Under the pieces are notes generated by a model. The model was given only the letters and a program-made list of their open reading frames with translations. It did not search any database and had not been told where the DNA came from. Positions 8,348-16,679 of a DNA stretch of 64,000 bases are shown here, in pieces (the stretch's first letter is position 1; the number at the start of each line of letters is the position of its first letter). Source of the stretch: JAFGHJ01 sp964534175 (GTDB lineage Bacteria > Hydrothermota > UBA3072); the NCBI GenBank assembly GCA_964534175.1, contig CAZHNS010000002.1, positions 1 through 64,000 on the forward strand, in the 5' to 3' direction. The position numbers and the translations under genes are program-made.

Positions 8348-9277
8348 CTATCTATCGCCTTTCAAATGGATATCAATCACACCAGATCGTGGCTCAATAT
8401 TAAAGTACAGAAGGTAGACAAAATATGGACCGCATTCCGATTGCGGATACTCACCAACGCTGAACCAGTTCGACGGTTGGCGGTAAACAGTACCGAAATC
8501 CTTCTGTCTAACTTTCTCGAAGAACTCTGGACGCGTGCAATGCTTGTTACCGAAATCGTTAAAGCTCTTGCCGAGGTTGAGAACGCAAAACTTCACGTTC
8601 TGCTTTTTCATCTCTTGGTGCCATGCGTTTTCAAACTCCTCGAACAAGTACGGCTCCTGAGATTCACTCCTCTTGTCCTGCCCAAACTCCGTCAGATGTG
8701 AGAAATCAAAGGGAACACGCACGAACTTGTAATCAGGGTGGAGAATCTCAATCTCGCGAATCTTCTCGATGTCATCCACCGCTCGCTTCCACGAGGTATG
8801 AACATCATAGAAAACGACATTCCCCCCTTTATCAATTTTAGGTTCCGGTCTGCCGAATTGCCAAGGATATTCCTTTTCCCAAGACAAAGCAAAGACCACA
8901 ACCCCGTCAGGGCCTGAAGTGGCAGACATCTCAAACTCACATTCTTGCGGTTCGTAAGGAATTCCAACCTCATCACCCGAAGCCCCGATCCGTTCTTCCA
9001 GCCAGTTACCTTTCAACTGGATCTTGGCCCCAGAAACAGCAATTCCTGTTTCAGCGTCTAGGACTTCGATTCGTAATGCGATTGTTTTCGGTTTTTCCGA
9101 TCGATTATAAATAGAAGAATCCCACAAACCATTATACCATTCTTGAGCAAGTAGGCTACACGGATAGAATTGAACAACCCATAATAAACATATAAAGATG
9201 CTTTTTAAAGCGGTAACAACTTGTAGTTTCATCAAAAGTCTTCTGTATTTATTCAAGTCAAAAATATGTTTTTTCAA
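8348..9277 (-). CDS. Exported protein with carboxypeptidase-regulatory-like segment
   Basis: The signal peptide has a hydrophobic core SIFICLLWVV and probable cleavage near LLAQEW. After it comes a stretch with the pattern LRIEVLDAETGIAVSGAKIQL and SGPDGVVVFAL, which fits the transthyretin-like/carboxypeptidase regulatory fold (about residues 65-135). The rest is unrecognised. The TTG at 9277 overlaps the stop of the preceding gene (TTGA) and has GGAAGG about 9 bases upstream, which suggests translational coupling; the ATG at 9232 would give a shorter, cleaner signal peptide and is a real alternative. Second gene of a two-gene unit with the 9274 gene. Confidence 0.7.
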   Translation of the reverse strand: MKKHIFDLNKYRRLLMKLQVVTALKSIFICLLWVVQFYPCSLLAQEWYNGLWDSSIYNRSEKPKTIALRIEVLDAETGIAVSGAKIQLKGNWLEERIGASGDEVGIPYEPQECEFEMSATSGPDGVVVFALSWEKEYPWQFGRPEPKIDKGGNVVFYDVHTSWKRAVDDIEKIREIEILHPDYKFVRVPFDFSHLTEFGQDKRSESQEPYLFEEFENAWHQEMKKQNVKFCVLNLGKSFNDFGNKHCTRPEFFEKVRQKDFGTVYRQPSNWFSVGEYPQSECGPYFVYLLYFNIEPRSGVIDIHLKGDR

Positions 9278-10953
9278 AACAAACGACCTTCCTCTGTAAC
9301 CGGATATATTAATGTTTTAAGAAGGAATCCCCTACTATCAAATCTAAAATTTATAATCCGAAATGTGATACCAAAGTCTATTAAATAGACAAAGTTATTT
9401 ATACTTGGATTCCATGCATCAGGCCACCAATATGGAAGGTTTTCGGGGGTCATATCTGACATAGGTGGACCTAGTTGATCTCTCAACCAGCCTGAACCTA
9501 CTTGCCAATTCTTTCGTTCCATCAAATCCACCGTTTTTAATAATATTTCTGGAGATAACACTCCTTTTTTTTTCTTAAATTGCTCAGGAACCTTGTTTGG
9601 TATAATGGCTTTATCCTTTGATAAAATTAAATATGAATTAATTACCCTGAAATTTTCCATAGATTCAAATAATACTAATCTTACCTTATCGGTTTGCCAT
9701 TCATAGCTTTTATATGATAAATAAACAAAACTAAACCGTTTTCCTTGATCAATTAGGGGAAATGGAACATCTTGTGATCTTTGAATTTTTAATGGTTCAC
9801 CTAATTTTTTCCGTAATATGTCATATTTATTAGTTCCATTGCTATTACTTGGTATTAAAAATATACTATTTAATGTAGAATTAAGGGCAGCCGCTTCCTG
9901 TTTACGAACAAAATCGCGCATAACTGACTGTACTCTCTCTGATCCCCAGTCTATATTGTCTATATTCCGTTCAGATCGTGTTATATTTGCAAGCGCATCT
10001 AAGACATGTAATTTGTTTTTAACAGTGAACATCAAAACAGGACTTGTAATAGGTATATCATAAAAATCGAATTCATACTTTAGTGAAACTAACACAAAAG
10101 AATGATCTTTATCGATAAAAAATTGATAAAAATTTGACCTATCATTAACGTCTTCAAAATTATCAAATGGCATACTAGTGTGTTTTCTCCAATCTCCTTC
10201 TAATGAAGGGGGTACCTCTTGAAATTTCATGCCCAAAAATAAAGCAGCGAGAGAACCAACTTGCCATTCAATAATCAAGGGAACATTTAATTGTTCATTT
10301 CTTTGTCTTGTGAAAACTACTGGGTAATTCTTGCTTATTTCTCTAAATTCATAGGCACTCCCTGACAACCTTGAACCCGCTAGCCGCAATGTGAACTTAA
10401 AAGCATCCTCCTTGCAGGATTCCTCAATTATTGGTCCGCCGAAAGGAACAACAAAGGTTAGAAGAGCTCCGGTCTGTTTGATTTGAAGGAGAGGAAAGTA
10501 AAATATGCCCTTATCGAGAATGGTACCTGTTTCACTGAGAATCCTCATATCACCTACGAACCTACCTTCCTGATATAGCAAGTGTAGTTCCATTTCAAAC
10601 GAATCGCCATCCTCTTTTATTTCCCCTAACCATGTTCCTGTAAACGATTCACTTCGAATTTCTGAAGGAGCTTCTCTATCATTGCCAGCACTTTCGGTAG
10701 AGTCTACATGCACAAACACATTATCATCAGTAGTGGGACGAGAGGGCTTTTCTTCTGAAGAAGACATTGCGATGCCCTCCTTTCTAACGGCAACAATATT
10801 GCTATTCTTAAATACAATGTATACTAAAGGAGAAAGTATGAGAATAACTATTATTGTGAGAATTAACAGCTTAGATTGTATTTTTCCACCCTTTGACTTA
10901 TCATAGTTCTCTGAATGTATTGCTTGTTTGAATTTACCTCTATTTATAGACAT
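9274..10953 (-). CDS. Membrane-anchored protein of unknown function
   Basis: One hydrophobic helix near the N-terminus (KLLILTIIVILILSPLVYIVF) precedes a large extracytoplasmic part. An early section resembles a lipid-binding or beta-sandwich pattern (FTGTWLGEIKEDGDSFEMEL, then RFVGDMRI) like those of WG/DUF proteins that describe product removal or binding, but no family can be named. Two ATGs compete: AAGGAG is only 2 bases from the one at 10959 but 8 bases from the one at 10953, so I chose the latter. The downstream gene overlaps its stop codon. Confidence 0.65.
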   Translation of the reverse strand: MSINRGKFKQAIHSENYDKSKGGKIQSKLLILTIIVILILSPLVYIVFKNSNIVAVRKEGIAMSSSEEKPSRPTTDDNVFVHVDSTESAGNDREAPSEIRSESFTGTWLGEIKEDGDSFEMELHLLYQEGRFVGDMRILSETGTILDKGIFYFPLLQIKQTGALLTFVVPFGGPIIEESCKEDAFKFTLRLAGSRLSGSAYEFREISKNYPVVFTRQRNEQLNVPLIIEWQVGSLAALFLGMKFQEVPPSLEGDWRKHTSMPFDNFEDVNDRSNFYQFFIDKDHSFVLVSLKYEFDFYDIPITSPVLMFTVKNKLHVLDALANITRSERNIDNIDWGSERVQSVMRDFVRKQEAAALNSTLNSIFLIPSNSNGTNKYDILRKKLGEPLKIQRSQDVPFPLIDQGKRFSFVYLSYKSYEWQTDKVRLVLFESMENFRVINSYLILSKDKAIIPNKVPEQFKKKKGVLSPEILLKTVDLMERKNWQVGSGWLRDQLGPPMSDMTPENLPYWWPDAWNPSINNFVYLIDFGITFRIINFRFDSRGFLLKTLIYPVTEEGRLF

Positions 10954-11034
10954 GACCATGGCTCCTTATAGTCACGTTTTTTATTGAAAAGTCTTTAGAT
11001 GCCAGCATTTCCCAAACAGTATTTTGTTTGCAAT

Positions 11035-11595
11035 TTACTTAACTTCAAGCAATTGCCCTGTTCCTTCCGAGTATGTTTCAACTCGTATACCACTCGACTC
11101 ACCAGTATTCACATTAACATATTCTCTATGAACTTGATAGATACGCATATCTCTCTGAGTATCATAACCCTTCCACCCCCTAACTTCCCAAGTTATAAGT
11201 TGCTCGTTATCCTTCCAACGATTTTCTCTTGAAAGGAGGTCAATATTTCGTAGGCTAGTTAGTCTTCTGAGAATATTACCTTCACAGTCCATTACATAAA
11301 TAGCTGGTTCACCATCCCGATCAGAGTTGAAGGCGATTTTAGTTTTATCTGGAGAAAGAGTTGGTGCTTCATCTCTCGATGGCGAAGAAGTTAGACGCTT
11401 AATGTTACCAGCATAATCCGCTGCAAATATCTCAGTGTTGCCATCAACTACTTCTTCCGAATAAACTTTTTTGACATTGCCTGTCCACGATATGTTTTTC
11501 TTACTGTTATCAGAGTCTTTTCCTCCCTCTTTGTTACAAAATGCGAATAATATTACTATAGCTAATGCCAGTATAAGTCTAATTTTTGATAGCAT
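11035..11595 (-). CDS. Lipoprotein with TolB-like propeller repeats
   Basis: The ATG at 11595 follows a GGGGGG Shine-Dalgarno-like run and gives a clean lipoprotein signal ending LFAFC; the in-frame start 48 bases upstream lies across the promoter and is rejected. The middle has TolB/WD40-like beta-propeller blades: NTEIFAADYAGNIKRLTS, then DEAPTLSPDKTKIAFNSDRDG with the matching next blade IYVMDCEGNILRRLTS. At about 186 residues only two or three blades exist, so it is shorter than TolB and either binds as a partial propeller or is a remnant. It is probably a periplasmic or surface lipoprotein. Confidence 0.75.
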   Translation of the reverse strand: MLSKIRLILALAIVILFAFCNKEGGKDSDNSKKNISWTGNVKKVYSEEVVDGNTEIFAADYAGNIKRLTSSPSRDEAPTLSPDKTKIAFNSDRDGEPAIYVMDCEGNILRRLTSLRNIDLLSRENRWKDNEQLITWEVRGWKGYDTQRDMRIYQVHREYVNVNTGESSGIRVETYSEGTGQLLEVK

Positions 11596-11615
11596 GATAT
11601 CCCCCCTTTTATAAT

Positions 11616-11643
11616 AGTATACTAGATTATTCCAAATTGTCAA
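11616..11643 (-). promoter_or_regulatory. Class B promoter for the TolB-like lipoprotein
   Basis: On the minus strand: TTGACA (11643-11638), 16-nt spacer ATTTGGAATAATCTAG, TATACT (11621-11616). The spacer matches those of the class B promoters before 8285 and 15998. Confidence 0.75.
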
Positions 11644-11672
11644 TAAATTTTTCCCAAAAGATTAAAGAACCC

Positions 11673-11702
11673 TTGACGTTCCTACTGCTTCTCAAGTATA
11701 AT
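11673..11702 (+). promoter_or_regulatory. Class A promoter for the PD-(D/E)XK protein
   Basis: TTGACG (11673-11678), an 18-nt spacer and TATAAT (11697-11702), preceded by CCC as in the other class A sites. It implies a leader of about 110 nt before the ATG at 11818; the leader is AT-rich with no clear structure. Confidence 0.65.
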
Positions 11703-11817
11703 ATAAATATAAATACATTTTTTGTTTACAAAATCATTCTAAAATATATATTATTATAAAGAGGAATTTGAAATTATAGGTAAAAGCATTGTAGTATAAA
11801 TTATAGGAGGTTTACTT

Positions 11818-12549
11818 ATGAATAAAACTGTAACTAATGCATTGATAAAAGCTGTTATATCTCTACATAAAGCATTTAAAGAATCCCGCAAGAATAGAAA
11901 AAAGCAGAGAGAAAAACCAGAAGAAAGAGTTTGGCAAGGGAGAGGAAGATCTTTGTCAAGTGTTTTCGAATTTGAAACAGCTAACAAATTATCTGAAGTA
12001 TATCCGGAATATTATTTCCTTGTAGATTACCCAATATCTATTTACAAAAGAGAAACATGGTTACGTACGATTTACCCCGATATTTTAGTCTTAAAAAACC
12101 TTAACGTCAATAAAATTGATAAATGTGAAGTAGTTGCTATGATTGACTTAAAGATCGACCTTGGCTGGGTAGACATTAATGATTATAAAAGCAAAAAATT
12201 TGCTCAAAGGGAAAAAGAAAAAAGGGACGCCACTAATTGCAGATTTAAGTATATCGTCAACGCTGTCTCAGAGGAAGAGAAAAAATCAAATAAAGAAATT
12301 GGTAAGTTAAAAGCAAAAATACCTAGTAAAAATAAATTAAAAAAGATTTTTATTATTTGCTCAAAAATGAATCATCCTGAACGCGCAAAAGAGTTTCAGG
12401 CCCTTCTTAAAAAAAATGGTGGATATAAAGTATTGTTTTTACTTGATAAACATCTTCATCCTAATATACTTGAGGAAAAAAGCGAATCCTTTAAAAAACA
12501 TATACAACAAAAAGAAGCCGCGATTGAAAAAGTTTTCAGAGGTTTATAA
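11818..12549 (+). CDS. PD-(D/E)XK nuclease-like protein
   Basis: AGGAGG lies a few bases before the ATG. The N-terminal 40 residues are very basic. The core has the order expected of the PD-(D/E)XK fold: an acidic helix (SSVFEFETANKL, Glu51/Glu53), then YPDILVL with Asp88, then VVAMIDLKIDLGW with Asp110-x-Lys112. This is the metal-binding set of restriction-type endonucleases. The C-terminal half is Lys-rich with one Rossmann-like strand (KIFIICSKM). No methyltransferase or helicase is adjacent, so it is not an ordinary restriction system. Nuclease activity is an inference from the motif spacing only. Confidence 0.6.
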   Translation: MNKTVTNALIKAVISLHKAFKESRKNRKKQREKPEERVWQGRGRSLSSVFEFETANKLSEVYPEYYFLVDYPISIYKRETWLRTIYPDILVLKNLNVNKIDKCEVVAMIDLKIDLGWVDINDYKSKKFAQREKEKRDATNCRFKYIVNAVSEEEKKSNKEIGKLKAKIPSKNKLKKIFIICSKMNHPERAKEFQALLKKNGGYKVLFLLDKHLHPNILEEKSESFKKHIQQKEAAIEKVFRGL

Positions 12550-12597
12550 CATTATAGAATTTTGTTTAGATACTATATCAGGCAGTATTTTTTACCC

Positions 12598-12627
12598 TTG
12601 ACATCTCCTACCCCCTTAACATATACT
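12598..12627 (+). promoter_or_regulatory. Class A promoter for the three-gene unit at 12676
   Basis: TTGACA (12598-12603), 18-nt spacer, TATACT (12622-12627) followed by ATAAATAC. It begins 49 bp after the stop of the nuclease-like gene. Confidence 0.8.
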
Positions 12628-12675
12628 ATAAATACACAAAAAAAGAAAGAACCGAAACCGGGAGAATTGTTTTAA

Positions 12676-13284
12676 ATGAAAGAGAAAGAAGAAACGAAGA
12701 AGAAGTTACCTACTGAAGAAGAAAAAAGATGGAAATTGTTTTATGACTATGCGTGTAAGATATACAAGGTTGATGAAGAAAGATATAAAAGAATTGAAGA
12801 AAAATCCTTAGCATGCCTAACTGCTTTTTCTTTACTGTTGGTCATTTACGGTCTCTTGTGGAAGCATATTTTAGACAAGACCCTTAACCCTCAATGTCTA
12901 ACTGATGTTGTTTTCTTTTCTCTTAGCGTAATACTTCTTTTGTTTTTTTTGGTCTCCTGGATACACGCTTTTCAGACATTTCAAACGGAACCGAGAAAGG
13001 GAATGCCTCTTCACGAACACATGGTTAAATACTTCGAGGATACTGATAAGGACGAAAACAGAAGAAGCAATCTCTCAGATCTTTATTTCAATTTAGGAGA
13101 AATAAATAGAGAAGCTTATGAAGAAAACTTTACAATTACTGAGAGAAAACTTAAAAAATACAAAAAGACTTTTCGAATGATAAGATATTCTGCTTTTGCT
13201 TTTATACTCTTTATTGTAGCATATTTTGCTTATTCAGGGAAAAATTTAATAATTCAATTTTTAAAACTTAATGGAGGTCAATAA
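12676..13284 (+). CDS. Three-TM membrane protein with cytoplasmic helical N-terminus
   Basis: Residues 1-48 are charged and helical (YKVDEERYKRIEEKSLACL), leading directly into TM1; TM2 is near 78-100 and TM3 near 172-190, with a charged cytoplasmic loop between TM2 and TM3. This plan resembles small membrane proteins (SLATT-like and relatives) that act as effectors next to nucleotide-signalling systems, but no such sensor is here and the likeness is only in topology. The stop overlaps the next start (TAATG). The leader GGGAGAATTGTTTTAA before the ATG copies that of the gene at 5393. Confidence 0.6.
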   Translation: MKEKEETKKKLPTEEEKRWKLFYDYACKIYKVDEERYKRIEEKSLACLTAFSLLLVIYGLLWKHILDKTLNPQCLTDVVFFSLSVILLLFFLVSWIHAFQTFQTEPRKGMPLHEHMVKYFEDTDKDENRRSNLSDLYFNLGEINREAYEENFTITERKLKKYKKTFRMIRYSAFAFILFIVAYFAYSGKNLIIQFLKLNGGQ

Positions 13285-13490
13285 TGCCTGAGGATAACAA
13301 CGATAACTTTATACCAGAAAGACCCGAACCAATAACGTTAGAAGAAGAAACAGAGCGCCCAAAGCCAGTCGTAGAAGAAAAAGAGGGGATACCTGAAACG
13401 GAAGAAAAAAAAGATATAATAGAGCGCCCAAAGCCCACTAAGGGCGAATACGCTGAATCCCCCAAAAAAGAGGATAAAAAGAAAGAATAA
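13284..13490 (+). CDS. Acidic, proline-rich 68-aa protein
   Basis: It starts in the TAATG overlap with the 3-TM gene, with GGAGG upstream. Composition is almost only Glu, Lys, Pro, Asp and Thr, with a repeated ERPKP motif (about residues 24-28 and 46-50), so it is predicted to be disordered. It contains no hydrophobic segment. Tight coupling to the 3-TM gene argues that it is real and may bind or regulate it. Confidence 0.6.
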   Translation: MPEDNNDNFIPERPEPITLEEETERPKPVVEEKEGIPETEEKKDIIERPKPTKGEYAESPKKEDKKKE

Positions 13491-13549
13491 CGTCAAAAAG
13501 AACAAACTGTTTGAGAATCAACAAATGAATTAAAAGAGGAGAAAAAACG

Positions 13550-14137
13550 ATGAAATGCTCACAATGTAATAATAACGCTATTGTAATTGTTGGAGGGCAT
13601 CCATTATGTATTAATTGTTTTTATAAACTTAAAGAAATTCAACAAATGGAAGACCAAAAGTATATGCAGGAAATGAATTATTTAATGGATATGGCAGAAT
13701 ATACGGCTGGCATATATGGGGTTTTACCAAGATACAATATTCGTCCTCAACACTCATCAAATATCGATAAGCCTTTTACTTTTAACAATATCAATATAAG
13801 CGATAGCGTAGTTGGTTCTTTAAATTTAGGAGAAGCTAAAAAAATAGACGTCTCAATAGAAATGTTCAAAAACTCGCATAACAATGAAATCATAGCACCT
13901 TTAAAAGAGTTTACTGAGGCCGTCATCAAAGAGCAAAAATTGAACAAAGAACTTAAAAATGAAATACTTGAACAATTGTCATTTCTTTCATCGCAAGCTA
14001 ATTTACCAGAAAACAAAAAAGCAAAAAAAAGTATCGCAAAACCTCTTTTTAACAGAATTAAGGAAGCAGTACAATTACTCCCCTCTCTAATTTCTTTATG
14101 GGAAAAACTTCAGCCTTTACTTGAGCAACATTTCTGA
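13550..14137 (+). CDS. Zinc-finger protein with C-terminal helical domain
   Basis: The N-terminus has two Cys pairs, CSQC (3-6) and CINC (20-23), separated by a short hairpin, a treble-clef-like zinc site. A middle stretch NNINISDSVVGSLNLGEAKKIDVSIEMF matches a beta-strand motif I associate with small uncharacterised bacterial proteins that occur beside nucleases and mobile genes. The C-terminal 100 residues are helical (EFTEAVIKEQKLN, EILEQLSFLSSQA). GGAG lies upstream of the ATG. Likely in one unit with 12676 and 13284. Confidence 0.6.
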   Translation: MKCSQCNNNAIVIVGGHPLCINCFYKLKEIQQMEDQKYMQEMNYLMDMAEYTAGIYGVLPRYNIRPQHSSNIDKPFTFNNINISDSVVGSLNLGEAKKIDVSIEMFKNSHNNEIIAPLKEFTEAVIKEQKLNKELKNEILEQLSFLSSQANLPENKKAKKSIAKPLFNRIKEAVQLLPSLISLWEKLQPLLEQHF

Positions 14138-14534
14138 CTGTTGAAAATATAACAAAAACTAAGACTTTCTTCTTTAAGACTTAATTACTCGAAGCCAACA
14201 ACTACTGTTCTGGAATATGAGTAATTCCTTATCTTGACATATTTTTTATTTTTAACTATAATTAAAAAAAGGTATAATATTGAAAATATGTTGATGTATA
14301 TGGAGTTAACCAGAAATGTAGAAATCAGTTTATACGACCTAACAACAGAGTACTTGTGCTTAATATTAGTACATATAAACTATGCTATGCCAATTAAAAT
14401 AATCGCCATATACACTAAAAGAAAATCGATGATCACTCAGAGTCAAAATTTAAATCAATTGCATTTGAAATCCATCGATCTTATCGATAATATTCCTTTA
14501 TCGCAAACTTAACAGAAAAAAATAGGGAGGTAAA
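14138..14534 (+). other. 397-bp spacer with a strong promoter
   Basis: A consensus promoter at 14234-14262 fires toward the small membrane protein at 14535, leaving a leader of about 265 nt. An in-frame 74-codon stretch from ATG 14288 exists in this leader but has no Shine-Dalgarno site and odd composition, so the leader could be non-coding or regulatory. Confidence 0.4.
14234..14262 (+). promoter_or_regulatory. Consensus sigma-70-type promoter
   Basis: TTGACA (14234-14239), a 17-nt AT-only spacer and TATAAT (14257-14262). Both boxes are perfect matches. Confidence 0.75.
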
Positions 14535-14681
14535 ATGGCTGATCTTAAACCTAATCTTCCACCGATGCAATACAAAAGAAAAAAGCGGTCGTTATGGTGG
14601 GTAGTTATCATACTTATAGTAATTGCAATATTGATTATAGCTTTTTTCAACCCTGATTTCCTGAAATTTATTGCCGGATGA
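14535..14681 (+). CDS. Small single-TM protein, 48 aa
   Basis: The ATG follows GGGAGG at good spacing. The translation has an N-terminal tail with three prolines and a KRKKR basic patch, one strong transmembrane helix (about 21-39; SLWWVVIILIVIAILIIAF) and a short tail ending FIAG. The positive patch before the helix predicts N-in, C-out topology. It stands after the zinc-finger gene and has its own upstream promoter. No family is recognised; proteins of this size act as membrane subunits, regulators or toxins. Confidence 0.6.
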   Translation: MADLKPNLPPMQYKRKKRSLWWVVIILIVIAILIIAFFNPDFLKFIAG

Positions 14682-14888
14682 AAAGGGGAGCAATTTACGC
14701 TAATGTGTATTCGCAACGTGTAACATTCAACACCAGAAATCTTCCAAACTTGTATAACAATGTGTTTCGGGTGGACGTGATAACTTTTGTTGCTTAATTT
14801 CTAGTACTTAGCCACGCCGTTTATTTGCAGATAGCTAGACAGTTATAACAAAAAAAGTAGAAGAAAAAATCTACTATTTGGTAAGTAT

Positions 14889-14930
14889 AAAAAAACTAAA
14901 TATAGTAGTTTACAATTATGTAGTTTTTTT
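14889..14930. terminator. Weak terminator-like inverted repeat
   Basis: AAAAAAACTA and TAGTTTTTTT flank a 22-nt loop, followed by a T run on the plus strand and preceded by an A run. It lies between convergent units, so it could serve both. A related sequence (TAGTTTACAATCATACAG followed by a T-rich tract) lies at 6157-6186, also between convergent genes. Confidence 0.35.
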
Positions 14931-14975
14931 TATCTTCTGTCAAGTATGATGGAAGCGTCATTCCTCAAACCGAAT

Positions 14976-15998
14976 TTAATCTTTTATCTCTACCGTAGCC
15001 AATCCCTCGGAGAACCCCCCGGCGCTATCAAATTGTGGTTCAATCACCATCTCGCCCATCTTATTGATGTAGCCCCATTTGCTTCCTATCTTTACTGCTG
15101 CCAAATCCCCGGAAAAACCCCTAGCAGCATTAAATCGAGGTTCAATTACTACCTTCCCTGTTTTATCGATGTATCCGCATTTACTTCTTAACCAACTACG
15201 TTTCTTCACCAACGCCAACCCCTCATGGAAATCCTCGACTCTATCGAATTGAGGTTCGATTATCACTTTCCCTGTTTTATTGATAAATCCGTATTCGTCT
15301 CCTTTCTCTACCAACGCCAACCCCTCGTGGAAATCCTCAACTCTATCAAATTGAGGTTTAATCACTATCTCGCCCGTCTTGTCGATGTATCCGAATTTGC
15401 CTCCTCTCTTGCCCCAGAAACTCTTTTTAGCAACTACCTTTACAGGCGCCAACCCCTCTGAAAAAATCCAAGCATAATCAAACTGTGGTTTGATGACCAT
15501 CTTACCAGTTTTATCAATATATCCCGATTTACCATCCATTTCTACCAACGCCAACCCCTCTGAAAAAGGAAAAAAAGTATAATAAATTTGAGGTTCAATT
15601 ACTACCTTCCCTGTTTTATTGATATAACCCCATTTATCACCTTCGCTAAATGTCGCTAATCCCTCGGAAAAACCATAGGCTACATTAACTTCCGGCTCAA
15701 GCTCAATTACCATCTTTCCATTCTCATCGATGTATCCCCACTTATCGCCTTTCCATACTACCGCCAATCCCTCATCGAAACTCCCTGCAACATTAAATTG
15801 CGGATTAATTACAACCTCACCAGTTCTATCTATATATCCCCATTTACCATCCATCTCTACCAACGCCAACCCCTCTGAGAAATCCCCGGCTCTGCTAAAT
15901 TGTGGTTCAATTACCACCTTGCCGGTTTTATCTATATATCCATATCTACTGCCTGCTAGTGTTAAAGATATAAAAACCAATGATAATAATTTTCTCAT
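14976..15998 (-). CDS. WG (KWG)-repeat exported protein
   Basis: A short signal peptide ends near LAGS. The rest is about nine repeats of 35-40 residues with the pattern GYIDKTGKVVIEPQF ... FSEGLALV ... DGKWGYI, the WG/KWG repeat that folds as beta-hairpins, usually outside the cytoplasm. Several copies are near-identical in DNA (for example around 15185-15270 and 15310-15400), so the number of repeats may vary between strains. AGGAG lies before the ATG. Ligand-binding or surface function is assumed for the family but not shown. It has a class B promoter. Confidence 0.9.
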   Translation of the reverse strand: MRKLLSLVFISLTLAGSRYGYIDKTGKVVIEPQFSRAGDFSEGLALVEMDGKWGYIDRTGEVVINPQFNVAGSFDEGLAVVWKGDKWGYIDENGKMVIELEPEVNVAYGFSEGLATFSEGDKWGYINKTGKVVIEPQIYYTFFPFSEGLALVEMDGKSGYIDKTGKMVIKPQFDYAWIFSEGLAPVKVVAKKSFWGKRGGKFGYIDKTGEIVIKPQFDRVEDFHEGLALVEKGDEYGFINKTGKVIIEPQFDRVEDFHEGLALVKKRSWLRSKCGYIDKTGKVVIEPRFNAARGFSGDLAAVKIGSKWGYINKMGEMVIEPQFDSAGGFSEGLATVEIKD

Positions 15999-16025
15999 AT
16001 CTCCTATCCTCGTTACGATACTAAT

Positions 16026-16053
16026 ATTATACGAGGATATTTCAAAATGTCAA
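16026..16053 (-). promoter_or_regulatory. Class B promoter for the WG-repeat gene
   Basis: On the minus strand: TTGACA (16053-16048), 16-nt spacer ATTTTGAAATATCCTCG less one base, TATAAT (16031-16026). It stands back to back with the class A promoter at 16084. Confidence 0.75.
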
Positions 16054-16083
16054 ACTTTCCTATACCTAAAGACGAAAAAACCC

Positions 16084-16113
16084 TTGACATACCACTCACT
16101 TTTAACGTATACT
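16084..16113 (+). promoter_or_regulatory. Class A promoter for the 16132 gene
   Basis: TTGACA (16084-16089), 18-nt spacer, TATACT (16108-16113), then ATAGATACATAAGG. The ATG is only 18 nt after the -10, giving a leader of about 12 nt with AAGG as the ribosome site. Confidence 0.8.
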
Positions 16114-16131
16114 ATAGATACATAAGGATAC

Positions 16132-16671
16132 ATGGATATCGTACCTATAGAGTATTTACTAAAAAAGATTGAAAATTTCTGCAAAAATAGAAAACCCCTA
16201 ACCATTACAACCAATCCTAATATAGGTTATAGAGGTTTTAATGGATTTATGGGAAATATGGGATGTGAAATGCTCTTATCCTTAGATATTAATTTTGCAA
16301 ACAATACAGAAAAAAAGATCAATGCAACAATAAACAATATTGATTTCTATCCCAAAAAAGAGATTAAGTTCTTTAAGTTTAAATTTGAAAAAGGGATACA
16401 TAGTATGGGGTTTTCATTTCTTAAACGGAAAATACCATTAGATCCAGGTGATACGTTATTTCGTTTCCCTTTTGAAATAAAAAGCATTACATCGTTTACC
16501 AGAGAAGATTTTGAAGGCTGTAAAGATATCCCAACAATTTTTAAAATAGAATATACTGTCTCTCCTAAATTCCAAGAAAAAACTCGAGAAATAGAGCTAA
16601 AGGATTTCTTTGAAAAAATGGATAATCTCGGAAGAAAAAATGTACCAGCTTGGCAGTGGAGAAACTTTTAA
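16132..16671 (+). CDS. Hypothetical beta-rich protein, 179 aa
   Basis: No signal peptide or membrane helix. After an N-terminal helix the sequence alternates short strands with Gly/Asn turns (NIGYRGFNGFMGNMGCEMLL, then INFANNTEKKINATI), suggesting a beta-sandwich. No family is recognised. It is followed after 8 bp by the TPR gene and probably shares its transcript. Confidence 0.55.
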   Translation: MDIVPIEYLLKKIENFCKNRKPLTITTNPNIGYRGFNGFMGNMGCEMLLSLDINFANNTEKKINATINNIDFYPKKEIKFFKFKFEKGIHSMGFSFLKRKIPLDPGDTLFRFPFEIKSITSFTREDFEGCKDIPTIFKIEYTVSPKFQEKTREIELKDFFEKMDNLGRKNVPAWQWRNF

Positions 16672-16679
16672 AATAACCA

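Noticed and set aside
9818..10063. Plus-strand frames inside the 561-residue minus-strand gene
   Set aside because: No ribosome site or signal; codon pattern is that of the opposite strand's gene.
14288..14512. A 74-codon frame from ATG 14288, and a longer frame from the TTG of the -35 box at 14234
   Set aside because: No Shine-Dalgarno site, unusual composition, and the longer start is the -35 element itself. Treated as leader or non-coding.
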